Below are positions 1-12,200 of a stretch of DNA of 64,000 bases, one piece after another. The stretch covers positions 15,395,443 to 15,459,442 of the forward strand of contig CM030716.1 in the NCBI GenBank assembly GCA_017979445.1, given 5' to 3'. This stretch comes from Akebia trifoliata. Lineage: Eukaryota; Streptophyta; Magnoliopsida; Ranunculales; Lardizabalaceae. Made by a program: the position numbers and the translations under genes. The notes beneath the pieces are model-generated. The model did no database searches. It was not told the origin of the DNA and saw nothing but the letters and a program-made list of their open reading frames with translations. Numbering within the stretch: the stretch's first letter is position 1; each line of letters begins with the position of its first letter.

Positions 1-268
1 AATAAGGTGGACATCAAATATAGCTTCCAATTATATTGGAAACAACAATTCCCATGAATAAAAATCACTCTCATTTTGTTTTTTCTACATCGAAGATTTG
101 AAAAAAAGCTTAGAACTTATCCAAGACCCATATGGCTATCCCAACCAAGTCATCTTAATATCATTCGTGAACGAATCACCAAAACAGGATTTAAAACCAT
201 GTTCCCATTAGAAAATAAATCACACTAATATGGCATCAATTAAATGGAGAGAGAGATCATGAACATAC

Positions 269-3200
269 CATATAGAAATAGCATCAAGTGAGACTGTTGG
301 ATTAGGGAGGAGGCCTGATACAAGCACAAGTCCCTGGTTATACCATATCTCCAAACTGTATTAACATGTGACAAAAAAAAAAGTAACAATTATCAAACTT
401 ACTTGAAAGATAACATTAATTATCAAACTTTCAAAGAATTTTTTTTTTTTTTTTTAAATTGTCCCCCCTCCCATTTACTTTTTACTAATTTATAAAATTT
501 TATTCTTTATCTTCAACTAATTTTTTTCATAGGTTTGATGTCATTATTTGAAGGATGATCATGCACACAATGTCAAGTGATGACAAATCCTAATAGATAG
601 AAATATTAAAAGGGTGGGTTTATAATAGATAGAAATATTAAAAGGAAAATGCTGAAGTAACATTGAAATTGATATCGTTTGGGACATTGCTGATGTGGAT
701 GTGTCTATAAAACTATAAGGGTATGTTTGATTGCACATGGAAAATAGGGTGGAAAATCAATTTTCATGGAAAATGACATTTTTCAAGTGTTTGATTGCAC
801 ATGGAAATGGAAATTCATTTTCCACCCCATTCAAAAAGTCCACTAAATCATGGATTTCACATCCTCAATTCTTCCGTACCACCACCACTACCACCACCAT
901 TACACTAACCTCCTCGTCGTCGGCTCCGTCTCCGACCACCTTCTCTCCCTCTCTTCTTCTTTTTCTTCTTCTCCTTCTTCTCCACCCCTCACCTCTTCCG
1001 CCACCACCACCACCATGTTTTCCCCCCATCTTCCTCACTTACCTCCGTCGCCGCCGTCGTCTTCGTCGCCGCCACCATCACCACATCCTCCCCCCTCCCT
1101 CTTCCTCGTCATCTTCTTCTTCCTTTCCCCCTCCTCTCATCTTCTTCCTCCTTCTCCACTTCTTTTTTCTCATATTTTTCGATGATTTTATCCAAGTGAA
1201 ATTAAACAATGGAATTTGATTTTCCAACCCACCTATTTTCCACAACTAATTTTCCATGGATTTCAAATTCCATGGAAAGTAACTTTCCATGCAATCAAAC
1301 ATACCCTAAATGTTTTTCATATAGATACAGTGAGAAGCATTTATGATTCTGTGCACACAAATGTCCCAAATGATATCAATTTCAATGTTACTCCAACACG
1401 ACTCATATTAAAAGTACTATTCTTTGCCTAAAATTTTAAAAAGCAAATACTACTTGGATCTAAAATAAGAGTAGGTTTTAAATATCTTCAATAGAGTTTT
1501 TTCTTCCCATTAGAACTTCTAGTCTCACACCATCCTTTTTATAATAGTACCCAAATAGATTTTAAGGGTGTCAGAACGACGACATTTTTAAAATTATCAT
1601 AAAGGCACCCTTTCGTTTTGTCTCTAACTCCACATAGGGAGAAGTGAAGGGAAAAGCGGGAAAGAGATAACAAATTTAGAGAGTAAGGAAAAGAAAGACC
1701 GAGAAAGCCAAGGGAAGAAGAAGAAAGGAAAAAAGTAGACTCTTTAAATAAATACAATTACAATGGCTACCCTGTTTTGTCAAGGGCGGAGCAGGATTTT
1801 TTTTTCTCGTGGCAGCAATAAGAGCAAAATAAAATTTTTGTGGGGGCAACTAGGAGCAAAATAATTTTTTTGGGTGCAATAGTGCATAAATTCTTCTAGG
1901 GCAAGTTCCCCCGCTGTAAACCCGTCCCTGATGTTTGTTAAAAAGTATGCATCCTCATAAGTACCATATTTTGAAACTATTTCAATAAAAGGAAAATGCT
2001 GAACTGACTTCGTTGCATTTATGTGATTGTATATGCAGAGAGAATCAAAAATATTTTGTTTTGTATCCCGAGGAAATTTATGATTATCTTCACACTGCCA
2101 CATCCATGGTTTTTAAACTCGGTATCCCGTCTCGTCTCATTCAGCTCCGATACCGAGTCTTCTCGGACGAGTTTTCCGATACGTTTGAGACGTCTCGTGA
2201 GATTACTCAAAAAATTATACTGTGAGACGTAAAACTCAGTCAAAAAATGACTTTGTGAGTTGGTCTCGTTCAACTCCGATACCGAGTTAATGCGGGTGAT
2301 ACGTCTCGGTCTCGGACGAGTTTAAAAACCATGGCCACATCAGTGCAGTCATAGTGTTAAAGGAAGTCAGTTTAGAACTACTCATTTTAAAAATAAATCT
2401 TATCACTATAATTTTGACTTCTTAGTGTCCCTTAAGAGTCGATGAATGCACGTAGTTTTGGTACGTGGTTGATGTGGTAAGGGCACAAAACCATAGATCT
2501 TTTTCATCGGGATACACAGGTAAAAGATGTTCAATTCTGTGCCCATGCCACGTCAGCTATATACCAAAACAGTGTGCATTTATTATTATTCTTCACTTAA
2601 GCAAAAGATAAAGAGAGGAGAGACATATATTGGATGTCTCTATCATCTATTAGGGTGCTATAAGAAAAAAGTTAATATTAAAATAGAAGTTCCTCCCTTC
2701 ATAAAAAGATAGATTCTATTGGCTTACAGTTTGTGTTTTTTAAGTAAAAGTTGGTGTGTTAATAGAATCTCTCTATAAAAAAAGTTAAGGAGAAGTACCC
2801 AAGGAAAGAAAATGTAGTGTTCCCTTTTGAACTCAAGACTTGAGGTTGTTAGGGGGTTAATTGAATATGGATTTTATTTGCTGTACGATATGAACATCAA
2901 CTAAATCCCTAACAACTCGTTCCCGAGCTACCATTGCAGTATAGCATGGCATGCCTCAATTGTTTCCCATTCATTCGGCAGAGGACTCCCCTTTTTGGTA
3001 CCCGTATAGGCATTGAAGAGACAATAGGTCTTCATTGAGACATTGATTGCTTGTGCATATCATGAATGTGACCATGTGTGTGTGTGTGTGCGCGTGTGTC
3101 TGTGTATGAGAGAGGGAGATTGTAGGCACACATACCACAGCATAACAGCAGATGCAGCAGTGAGTTTGAAATAAGACCATAGTCCAATAAAAGCCTTAGT

Positions 3201-5416
3201 AGAGAACCCAGTCCATGTTTCCTTACAAGATGGGCTAAAAATTATGTAAAGCCCAGTCAATATAGATAAGACCCACCAAGAGAAACTCAATGTAAGTGCT
3301 GCTCCCAAAAGCCCATACTTGAAGACATCCACAACCAACCAAGTGAGTAGTAAATGTAAGACAAACACTCCAACAGCTATATAAGCTAAGGGGTTTACTA
3401 TGTTTTGGGCTTGCAAAAACCTCTGCATTGGGCAATTGAGGGCAAAACCATAGACTTGAGGAAGAAGTCCCCGCGCAAATATTTGGCCTTGTTCGGCTAT
3501 GCTTGCAGATTGGCCAATCGCTCGAAGGATTGTGCCCGAGTACCAATAGACAAAGGAAAGGATGAATGCCGCTCCCAAGTGCAAAATCATGGCTTTCTGG
3601 CAGATTATGCCGAGTGAGCTGTATTTCTTTGCCCCATAGGCCTGGCCACATACAGTCTGGACTGCACTAGCCATGCCCAACTGAAGAAAAAATACAGTTA
3701 AATTAGTTACATAGGGCTATTAATGAGCCTCCATGGCCTGTTTGGGCCTCAAAATTCTAGGATAAACCCGGTCGTCCAATGGTAAGGCCAATCCAGGGTT
3801 TAAAAACAATATGTCTAGGTTCAGGAGCAGCCCAGACAGCATCTATTCTATTGAGTCGAGATATAACAAAAGATCATGACCATGTAAATATGAAATCCAA
3901 TGGATTAAGAATCCTGATAATACATATGCCATTGTTACTTATGTCAAGAAAAAATCCCAATCCTTGGTCGTGAATCGGGATTGTGTATTATTTCTTGACT
4001 ATTCGAGCCTAATCCTAACCCGACAATGGACCAAAATATAAATTAGCCTTGATATACTATCCAAACCCAGTTCAAGCTGGACTGTCTGAGATCCGGCCCA
4101 TTGGCTGCCCTAATATGCTTTGGTTATATTACTTGATAATTAATTGGACCCACAATTTTAAAATGTCCATCTAGAGAAATCAAATCAAGTATTAAAGTTA
4201 CAATAAAATAAAATAATTTAAAGACGTCTAATATATTTAATATTATGCCTAGCTGAATAACCCACCCAAGATTTTGACCCGACTCTTGTGTATTTCTCAA
4301 ATAATTCAACGAGTTGATTTCATCCTAAAAGGGTCCATTTCTAGTCTAATTCTATTTCAGATTTTGATAACTAGAGAATCAGTTTCATCGGTAGAACCAA
4401 AAGTATAATTGAACCTACAATTGGAACCAGATGCCCAAGATATATACTATTTCTTAGTCAATTTTAATAAGTTTGTCACAATGGGTCAGGTTCAGATCGG
4501 GATGTAAAAGGTCGGGTGCTAATTGTATGGTTAGGTCAGATCAGGCAAAATATTAGGCCTAGCCTAACCCAAAACTATTTGGCACCATATGTAATTTGCA
4601 TTTATCATAGCTGAGATTGTGTTCTATGGACCCAAGTACCACGTATCTAAAAGTACTGCTTGTCGAAATGATGCCCCAAAATATAATTTACTGCCAAATC
4701 CGCCCATTTCGATTTCGCTTTGACTAGGCAAATTAATTTTTAGCCTTTACAATTCAAATCATGAACCCTAGAATGTTGATGTGTCATTTGGATCAGTTCG
4801 CTAGAGTCTGATCTAAGTATGCATATTAAATGTAACCGAACCAAGTCCACATCGGGCTAGGTTGTTAGGGACCATTGACAGCCATAATTTTAAAGAAAAT
4901 GCTGTAGTGATATTAAAATCGACATCACATCGTTTCACACATTGCTGACATGGATATATGTAAGGTAAGGAACCATAGATGCTTTTCATTGAGATACGAG
5001 TGAAAAACATTAATGGTTATGTGTGAAATGATGCCAATTTTAATGTCAGTCCAGTACGACTAGAAAATTAAAGAGAGAGCATAAGAAGAGACATTAAAAC
5101 ATACCATGATCCCATAAGCAAGTCCTTGAATTCCCACATTGGCGACCGAGGCTCCAGCTAGTTCCAAGGCTCCAAGGTGCCCTGTAAACATTTGGGTTAC
5201 CAAACTTAGCATGAAATTGAAAATCGACACAACGATTGAAGCCCATGATAGAACCCATAGAATTCTAGACTCCCAAGCCAAGAGTCGAGGCCACCACCGA
5301 TAAGGCACCTTCTCCTGCCCAAGAAACTCTTCGATTGCATCCGATGATATTTTTGTAAGTTGAGCGTGAGGTTCGAGTCCGAGCAACAATGGCTTGGTCA
5401 CGGTACTCTCTCCCAT
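269..5416 (-). CDS. MATE/DTX efflux transporter, 5' part (3 exons; gene continues off the left edge)
   Basis: Plant multidrug-and-toxin-extrusion transporter: an integral membrane antiporter exporting organic compounds against H+ or Na+; the substrate cannot be told. Exons on the minus strand: 5105-5416 (104 codons, ATG at 5416), 3136-3680 and 269-355. Donors (GTATG in each case) and acceptors (CAG) all fit, and phases join cleanly: exon 1 ends on a whole codon, exons 2 and 3 each end after two bases of a Cys codon. Visible MATE signatures are MFTGHLGALELAGAS, LGMASAVQTVCGQAYGAKK, PMQRFLQAQ and LEIWYNQGLVLVSGLLPNP. An acidic N-terminal tail of about 55 residues precedes the first membrane helix. 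About 313 of the usual 480-520 residues are present; the C-terminal half must lie left of base 269. From memory it is nearest the DTX38/39-like clade (uncertain). No stops or frameshifts are seen in these exons, so it may be intact. Confidence 0.9.
645..1400. mobile_element. MITE family 1, copy A (split by a Tourist-like MITE)
   Basis: The outer arms are imperfect inverted repeats: left (about 651-700) reads GCTGAAGTAACATTGAAATT then GATATCGTTTGGGACATT; right (about 1360-1396) carries AATGTCCCAAATGATATC then AATTTCAATGTTACTCC. Other copies lie at 1991-2379, 2448-2577 and 4896-5056. This copy is interrupted by a 588-bp element at 719-1306. Confidence 0.7.
719..1306. mobile_element. Tourist-like (PIF/Harbinger) MITE with TAA duplication
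   Basis: Terminal inverted repeats GGGTATGTTTGATTGCA at both ends, flanked by the 3-bp target duplication TAA (716-718 and 1307-1309). TWA duplications and GGG..GTTTG ends are typical of PIF/Harbinger Tourist-like MITEs. A subterminal direct repeat (TTTGATTGCACATGGAAA) recurs near 790. The core (about 862-1185) is CT- and CCA-rich low-complexity sequence. Confidence 0.82.
1781..1930. mobile_element. Short hAT-like MITE
   Basis: The ends CAAGGGCGG and CCGTCCCTG form short imperfect inverted repeats of the CAGGG type. The flanking 8-mers TGTTTTGT (1773-1780) and ATGTTTGT (1931-1938) look like a degraded 8-bp target duplication. It lies in MATE intron 2. Confidence 0.5.
1991..2379. mobile_element. 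MITE family 1, copy B (split by a hAT-like MITE)
   Basis: Left arm GCTGAACTGACTTCG and the right arm GGAAGTCAGTTTAG are inverted relative to each other, matching the other family-1 copies. It is interrupted at 2105-2333 by a second element with an 8-bp target duplication. Confidence 0.6.
2105..2333. mobile_element. hAT-like MITE with CATGGTTTTTAAACTCG ends
   Basis: The inverted terminal repeat CATGGTTTTTAAACTCG appears at the left and its complement at the right. It is flanked by a perfect 8-bp duplication GCCACATC (2097-2104 and 2334-2341), as expected for hAT superfamily insertion. The interior is built of repeated motifs such as TCTCGGACGAG. A related copy lies at 25121-25490 in the IF-2 gene. 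Confidence 0.8.
2448..2577. mobile_element. MITE family 1, copy C
   Basis: Inverted arms: GCACGTAGTTTTGGTACGTGG on the left pairs with the complement of CCACGTCAGCTATATACCAAA and following bases on the right. It shares the central motif ACCATAGATCTTTTTCATCG with copy D. Confidence 0.6.
3073..3108. repeat. (TG)n microsatellite
   Basis: A run of TG dinucleotides interrupted by CGCG lies 28 bases inside intron 2 of the MATE gene, just past the exon 2 donor. Confidence 0.9.
3681..5104 (-). other. Intron 1 of the MATE gene
   Basis: The donor GTATGT follows the codon for Met104 and the acceptor TTCTTCAG precedes exon 2. It carries MITE family 1 copy D at its 5' end and a stretch near 4490-4580 with GGGTCAGGTT/GGTCGGGT motifs of the kind seen in decayed plant MITEs. 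No exon was found inside. Confidence 0.8.
4896..5056. mobile_element. MITE family 1, copy D (uninterrupted)
   Basis: A near-complete foldback: the left arm GTGATATTAAAATCGACATC pairs with a right arm carrying GATGCCAATTTTAATGTCAG. The centre has ACCATAGATGCTTTTCATTG. It ends about 50 bases from the exon 1 splice donor of the MATE gene. Confidence 0.7.
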
Positions 5417-8400
5417 GGTTCTTTAGTCCTTGAAATTCGCTTACCTAAGATCACAATACATGGAAGTTATGTGACATTTTGTAGAACGAAGACTACAACA
5501 AGGACATTATATCTAACCTTCTGAGATGTGTTTGGCAGGAGTGTACCAATGGTTCTTGATAACGTTCAAACTGAAAAGTAGTTAAAGCTAACCATGGGGG
5601 AGGGTCCTCGTTTCACCTAACACTCTTAGGTTAATTTTTTAATATTGAGTAGAGACAATGTTGAAAAAGAACCTTCTAATAAGTTAGATTCTTCGTACAA
5701 GATTTATAGGAATGGGACCAACACAGCCTTGTATTGTCTGTATTTAATGGGCTACCAATTCGGTTGTATAAATGTTGGGTTGGGGGTGTAAAATGAACCG
5801 GGTTGGCTGGGTTTGGGCCTGACTGGCTTCAGGCTGGACCTAAATTGGGCTGGGCCTATGCCTTCTGTAGTAATCGAGCAGGCGTAGACATAGCCAATTT
5901 GAAAACATCAGATTTGGAACTAAATAAATTTTTTATAAAAAAAAACCTGAAAAAATAATGAATAAAACTTGAAATTTTAATTTTCTATCTAACATTTGCA
6001 CAATTAAGTAAATAATAAATGGGAATAGGTTGCATTTACCAAAGAACAATGATGAATGAGATTTGTCCAATTCATTAAATCTAAATTGGGGGGCGGGGGG
6101 GGGAATGATGAGTTATTGGCTGATCTCATCCCTACTACTGCAAAGAAAGACCTAGGGTTCAATCCGCAATGTGGGAGGAATTACATCTCAGATTTGAAAA
6201 GAATTTCAAAAAATTACTCTCTCTAGATGTATGAAAAACTAAAAGAATCTAAAATTAAAAAGGAAAGATCCTTCAAACAAGAGCCCCTCCCCTCTACGGG
6301 GAGGAAACTTACAAAGAAGTAATTCTAAAAGTAATAAAAACGTGGGGAGCAAGTTACTCCCAAAAATAGAAAACTTGCAGAGCAAGTAATCCTAGAAACG
6401 AATTATACTAAAGAAATTGGAGAGTGAAATTAAAATCTATATAGCAATTTTAGCATCCAGAAATCACTATAGAACGATTTGAGTGATATCCTTCATTTGG
6501 GTAGCCATAACGATAGCAATTTAGCTTACTTAATGCTTGATTCTTGATTTCTTCAATTCTTTCAACCATTTCTTCAAATTTTGGGTTCTTTAATTCTCCA
6601 AATACTCTACTCATAAGACTCTAATCATCCACAGTGGTATCTGATTTCTAAACAAAAAGCTTGATCATAACTTGAGATGTGGGCCCAACTTGATATATAA
6701 CAATCATTTCTTTTTTCTAGTTAGGACATATAACGATTCTGATTTTTACAATTTTTGGGTCATCTTTGAATCCAAGATTAACCGAGATTATCTCCATGAT
6801 ATTCGACTGGACACCTTCCTCGTGATACTCCACAAGACTTTTGGGCTCTTTTGGGACATAAATTTCCTCGGTAACAGACTCTTCTTTGATCCCCATGAAA
6901 TTGAAGTCAATATCAAAGTCGCATGCACCCTATTCAAAACTTGTCCTTTTTATCAGCTCAAACATTTTTGCAATCTTTTGATTTGATTTTTTTTTTTGTA
7001 TTTTTAAAGATGATAAACCTTCAAAACAAAAGTTTCCCAAAGACGACGGCCCATTAGGGTTATCGGGGAGAATGCAAACAGTTAATGAAGTTTCTTTTTA
7101 GGCCAGGGAAGGCTCAAAAGTGACTGGGATGACCTACAAATTGCAAAGGGAAAAACCCTTCTTCGCAGGGTAGATGATGGGAAGAGTGTCCTCCCTTTAG
7201 TCAGTGGTGATGGCTATAAAATTTTCGAAATGGTCATCAAAAATTGGTTCCACCTTGAACAAAGGTGGGGTGATTTCAAAATCCCAGTCATAAAATTATA
7301 ACTGGATTACTTAATACAAATATACACTCTTGTACTCTTTAAGTGTTGGTCATGAAATGAAGTTTTTAAGATCATTATATGAAATTTGAGATTAAAGGAA
7401 ATATAAAAGTTGTATAGGTAGAGTTAGAAGTAATGGCCACTATTGTAAAGATCATGGATAGAATTTTTAAGGTATCGATTTTACTGCAGACCAACTTATT
7501 ATCAGAATAAATAAAAAAAACCTTTTATGTAGGCCACCTATAGTCAACCATAAGTTGTCTGGAATGACAAACAGCAGTCAAACAGAGGTAAAAGTTTCAA
7601 ATGCACAACTATACTATTTTCAAGTGATGATAAATTTTCAGATCACTTAATCAAGAGGTAGTGTTAATGTAGGGATTCCCATGCAAGACAGAGAAACTGA
7701 AACTTAATCACTATAAGAAAGAGCCTCTCTTATAGCTAAAATGACCAAATAAAGATGATTTTATTAAACTTGATGAGTAACAAGTTTGCAACTAAAGCTC
7801 ACTCATGCTTAATAGTTTTAACTTTTAATTATAATTGATAAGAAGCCAGTTGCATTTCTTCGACTAGGTGGTCTCCCTGGGTACCTATGAAGAGTCTCCT
7901 GAGCAAATTTCCTACTCTAGTCAACAACTTATTAGAGCTATGTATGTGTCACATCTACGCATTGCTAACCTCCATTATTTCCAAAGACGAAATGGGTCAG
8001 CCAAGTATTCGACTCGGGGTGTTATTACAAGGCGTTTATCATCACTGTCAAGTGTCAACAAATACGACAAGAAGTGAGAATGGGTAAAGGGGCAAGACCA
8101 GATAATAAAATAAGAAATAAGCTAAAATCTGAAAATTAACTTCTCTAGGACCCAAAGCATCTAATATAGAAGATTTTTCAATTTATTCTAGTCCTCTAAA
8201 AAAATGATTAATACCAATTGCACTCCGTTACTTAAAATCCTCCATTGAACTTTATATGTTGATTGCACTCCATAAAATGTATATAAAAAAATTAAAAATT
8301 AAAAAAAAATTGCACTCTTTTTCTTGATAAACCAAACCTGCAATTGACTGTGATGTCACCCTTTTTCTCATCTTCTTCATTATCACTTCAGAAAGGCGAA

Positions 8401-9267
8401 AAAAGATAAAAGGGATTGCATTCCTTTATCATCATCATCCTTCTTTTTCATCACCCTCACTATTTGCATGATTTTTTTCTACCACTTGCACCCTATACCT
8501 ATGGCTACAATGCAAAGAGAGGTAACGGTGCCAACAATTGTGATTGGAATAGAGAAGTATTAAGTGGGTTAAATGACATCACAAAGACTCCTCATGAAGT
8601 GCAACTTTTAGGGTTAAGAAAATGATATTAAAAAATGAAAAAAATGGTGTTTTTTTTATTATAAAAAATGGGGTGCAATCGGAAACTTAAGATATGCAAG
8701 TAGTCAGCTCCAAAAAAAAATTATTATTGTTGATTCTTCAACACCTGGCTAATAATTGAGGAGAAAAACAAATAAAAAGTAATGTTTAAGATATTGGATC
8801 TAGTGTTTGATCTGTGAAGTATTAGTTCCCTGTAATAGTTGTTTAATTAAGCAGACTAATAATACATCACACACACGGTTGTTCACAAAATAAGTAGATA
8901 TACAGTCATAGCATCAAAAACAGTAGAAAATTGCTCCTCGAATGGCCTTTACAGTGGTAACAAGTGAGTTTGAAATTGATTTTTCAGGAATCAAATACAT
9001 ATCCCTTCTTTACAACAAAGAAGATTACATTTCAGACACATTAATATATATACAGCTTTGCATACAACAATGGACCAAATCAGTATATCTCAGAATTCAA
9101 AAATAAGTATTCGAGATATAATGGCTGGTGTGAAGACATCTGTACCTGGTAAGCATTTTTCAAATTCCTGGCAGTATGGCACCCATTTACAGAGGTAAAA
9201 TAAATTGATTCCATCAAGTGTCATATCAGCCAGTTAAGACACAAAATCAGCTTTGGTGTTTCACAAC
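5417..9267. other. Intergenic region between the MATE 5' end and the IF-2 3' end
   Basis: This holds the MATE promoter and 5' leader on its left and the IF-2 3' UTR on its right (roughly 8950-9267, boundary not determined). Near 5780-5870 there is GGGTTGGCTGGGTTTGGGC-type DNA typical of old MITEs. Near 6100-6990 is a stretch with TGGTATCTGA at about 6635 that resembles a degraded tRNA-Met primer site, followed by an unrecognised 104-codon frame (6672-6986); this may be an LTR-element remnant. At about 8214-8684 two inverted copies of a CCAATTGCACTCC-like motif flank an AT-rich core and may be a MITE. No gene is convincing. Confidence 0.5.
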
Positions 9268-12200
9268 TCAATAACCTGCCCCTTCCACTGCAGCTGCCAT
9301 TGATGAAGATGCCTCTTCAAGTGTCCGCTGCTTCTGCACTGTGTTAAAGGCCTCAATAGCATCCCCAGCCTCCCAATCAAGGAAATCATCCACCCCAATA
9401 CCACACTCTAGTCCGGCATTAACCTGGCCAAAACAAAATAAAAAGAGTGAAGTAAATGTTAAATAAGCAATAAGTTGATTAAGTAGATAATTACACAATT
9501 GTGTCGAAATATGAAAGTAAACTTCCACTATTAGTGCTGAAACCACAACAAAAAACACTTGTAACCTAAGCAATAACAATACTAAAGTTTAGAAGCACGG
9601 CCACACAATGACACTAAGATCACCGTAAGATAGAACCTTAATTATAATCTATTTGGTATAGTAGTGCGATTGTATTTTGTCAATTGTTTCTATTCAACTA
9701 CACATTGACATTCATAGGGATGAGCCCTTTTTAGCCACTTGTATAGTTGTAATCTGTTATTCATCTACATATTTACAGCCAAAGGAGACAATCATTGATG
9801 GGTAGGAAATACTCCAAAGTAACCATTTTCATTATATGGGTTCCATTATCCATAAAGATTGAGAGATTGCTAGAGGGAACCAAGAAGAATGGTAGGGCAT
9901 CGCAAAGTCTCAGACCACGAATCGTCTAATACTTCTAAATTGGAACAGAATAAGGTTTTCTTATTTGGGACCATTTTAGGGATGTGTCACAAAGGAAAGA
10001 GGTTGAAGCAGTTGGTCTTATTACAACAATTGAGAAGAATCTTATAGATGCTAAAAAAGAGAGTGCATTAACATATCCAAAATGATAAGAATGATTTGAA
10101 TGCATATGGTAGGGCACCAGTCATCCAAGAAGCTTAGAATCCTCTCTTGAGTGTGATAGGATCGAGGAGCACAAACAAGAGGCGTAACATGACTAGTTTG
10201 GTGAAAACATGGAAGATCCCATTCTGATTAATGCTATGATCTGGAGTGCCCAGCCTGGGATTGTAGTTTTACAAGAATCTAAGTAGCAAGTGGTGAATGA
10301 GAGAGTTGTAGGGGAATTATGGGGGTCAATTCATAGGGGATGGTGCTACCTTCCAGCATTTGGGGCTTCTGGCGGGCTCATTCTGATTTGGGAAATTAGG
10401 CAAGTAGTGGTGGAAGAGGAGCTTGTTGGGGCTTCTCGGTGTCAATTCTATGAAGGTTGGTGGAGGAGGATTTTCAGGGGATTTTCTTAGGGGTTTATAT
10501 GGGCCGTGCAAAGATACTAACAGGCAACAATTCTGGCAGGAGCTTGATGACGCTAGTGCCTTTTTTAGCCGATCATGTTGTGTTGGAGGTGATTTTAACG
10601 TTATTAGGTTTTCCTACGAAAAGCTACATGGTTCGCGGGTTTCAGCCCAAGGTAAGGTTGTTTGTAAACTTCATGAATAGGAATAACCTTCCAGATCTAC
10701 CCTAGGGCGTAAATAGCTTTACTTGGTCTAATAGTCAGTAAAGGCCGATCCTGAATAGGTTGGATAGGTTCCTAATTTTGCCAATTTGGGAGGAGTATTC
10801 CAGGTCCATTATTCAGGAGACTCTTCCTAATCCAGCCTCAAATCATTGCCCCATTTCTTTCTATGCCGGTGATGTAGTGAGTCGCCCTACCCCTTTTAGG
10901 TTTGAGAACATATGGTTGAACCATGAAATTTTTGAGGATGATCCATGAGTGGAGGGGGAGTTAGATGCGTTAAGGAAGCCCAGTATCGCCTTCAAGGAAA
11001 AGTTGAAGGCTATCAAGGAGAGATTGAAGAAGTGGAATGTTGATACATTTGGCAGAGTGAAGCAGGGTAAGAGGGATTGCCTGTTGAAGATCGAGGAGTT
11101 GGATAGGAAAGAGGAATCTAGTTTCTTGAATGAGGAGGAAAGGGTCAAAAGGAACAAACTCAGAGACAACTTTCAAAGGTTGGTAAGGATGGAAGAGATT
11201 TGTTGGAAACAGAAATCTAGAGTGAAGTGGCTTAAAGAGGGTAGTAACACTAAGTTCTTCCATAAAGAGACTAATAGTCATAACCGAATGAATTTCATCT
11301 CCAAGCAGCGGGTCGATGGTGTTTTGTTGGAAATAAAGCACTTGGTTGCTCAGGGGGTGGTGAATTTCTACAAAAAGTTGTACTAGGAAGAGCATTTAGA
11401 GAGACCAAAGTTATATAATCTTCATTTTGACTGTATTTCAGAGGCACGGCGTTCATGGTTTTAAAGACCTTATGGGTAGGACGGGGTGTTTCAAATGGTT
11501 TCAAGCATGAAAAATGATAAGGCTCCAGGTCCTGACGAGTTCTCTATGGGTTTCTTTAAGGTGTGTTGGGAGACCATTAAAGGGGATCTGTTAGCAGCTA
11601 TTGAAGAGTTCTACCATAAAGCCTTTCTTGACTTCGATTCGAACTGTTCTTTTGTGGCTCTTATCCAAGAAGTTAGGGGTGGAGAACATTTCTGATTTGA
11701 GGACGATTAGCATGGTTGGTTCGGTCTTCCAAAACATTTCAAAATTGATCGCTTGTTGAATGAAGGCAATTTTGAAAGGCATGATTGGACCAGCTTAAGG
11801 AGCGTTTGTGATGGGGAGACAAATCCTTGATGGGGTCCTCATTGCTAATGAGGGCAGATTTGAGACTAAAATCAAAGAAACCTGGGGTGGTGTGTAAAAT
11901 AGACCTCGAGAAAATGTATGATCATGTGTGCTAGAGGTTCTTGGAGCACTTGTTGGGTTGTATGGGTTTGGGCAGAGGTGGACAAGGTGGGTAATGAAGT
12001 GTATGTCTTAGCCCTCATTCTTTATCCTGATTAACAGTTCACCTCATGACTTCTTCAGGAGCTCGAGGGGGTTAAGGCAAGGGTCCCTATTCTTGTTTAT
12101 CTTGGTGGAGGCGATCCTAGGCAAAATGTTGAGGAGGGCAGTTAGTATTGGGAAGTTAAGTGGTTTCATGGCGGCTTCTACAGGTCTAGTAGTTACCCAT

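Larger units (their letters stand above)
356..3135 (-). other. Intron 2 of the MATE gene, 2.8 kb, filled with MITEs
   Basis: The intron lies between exon 2 (donor at 3135) and exon 3 (acceptor CAG ending at 356). Besides the MITEs listed separately it holds a T-rich tract near 440-455 and a TG/CA microsatellite near the donor. No coding exon is visible inside it; the open frames at 731-1219 come from CT-rich low-complexity DNA. Confidence 0.8.

Noticed and set aside
731..1219. 162-codon and overlapping 111-codon frames rich in Ser, Pro and Leu
   Set aside because: They come from CT-, CCA- and CTT-rich low-complexity DNA inside a Tourist-like MITE with clear ends; no protein family.
6672..6986. 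104-codon open frame
   Set aside because: No recognisable domain, no supporting splice sites or homologue; possibly retroelement remnant.
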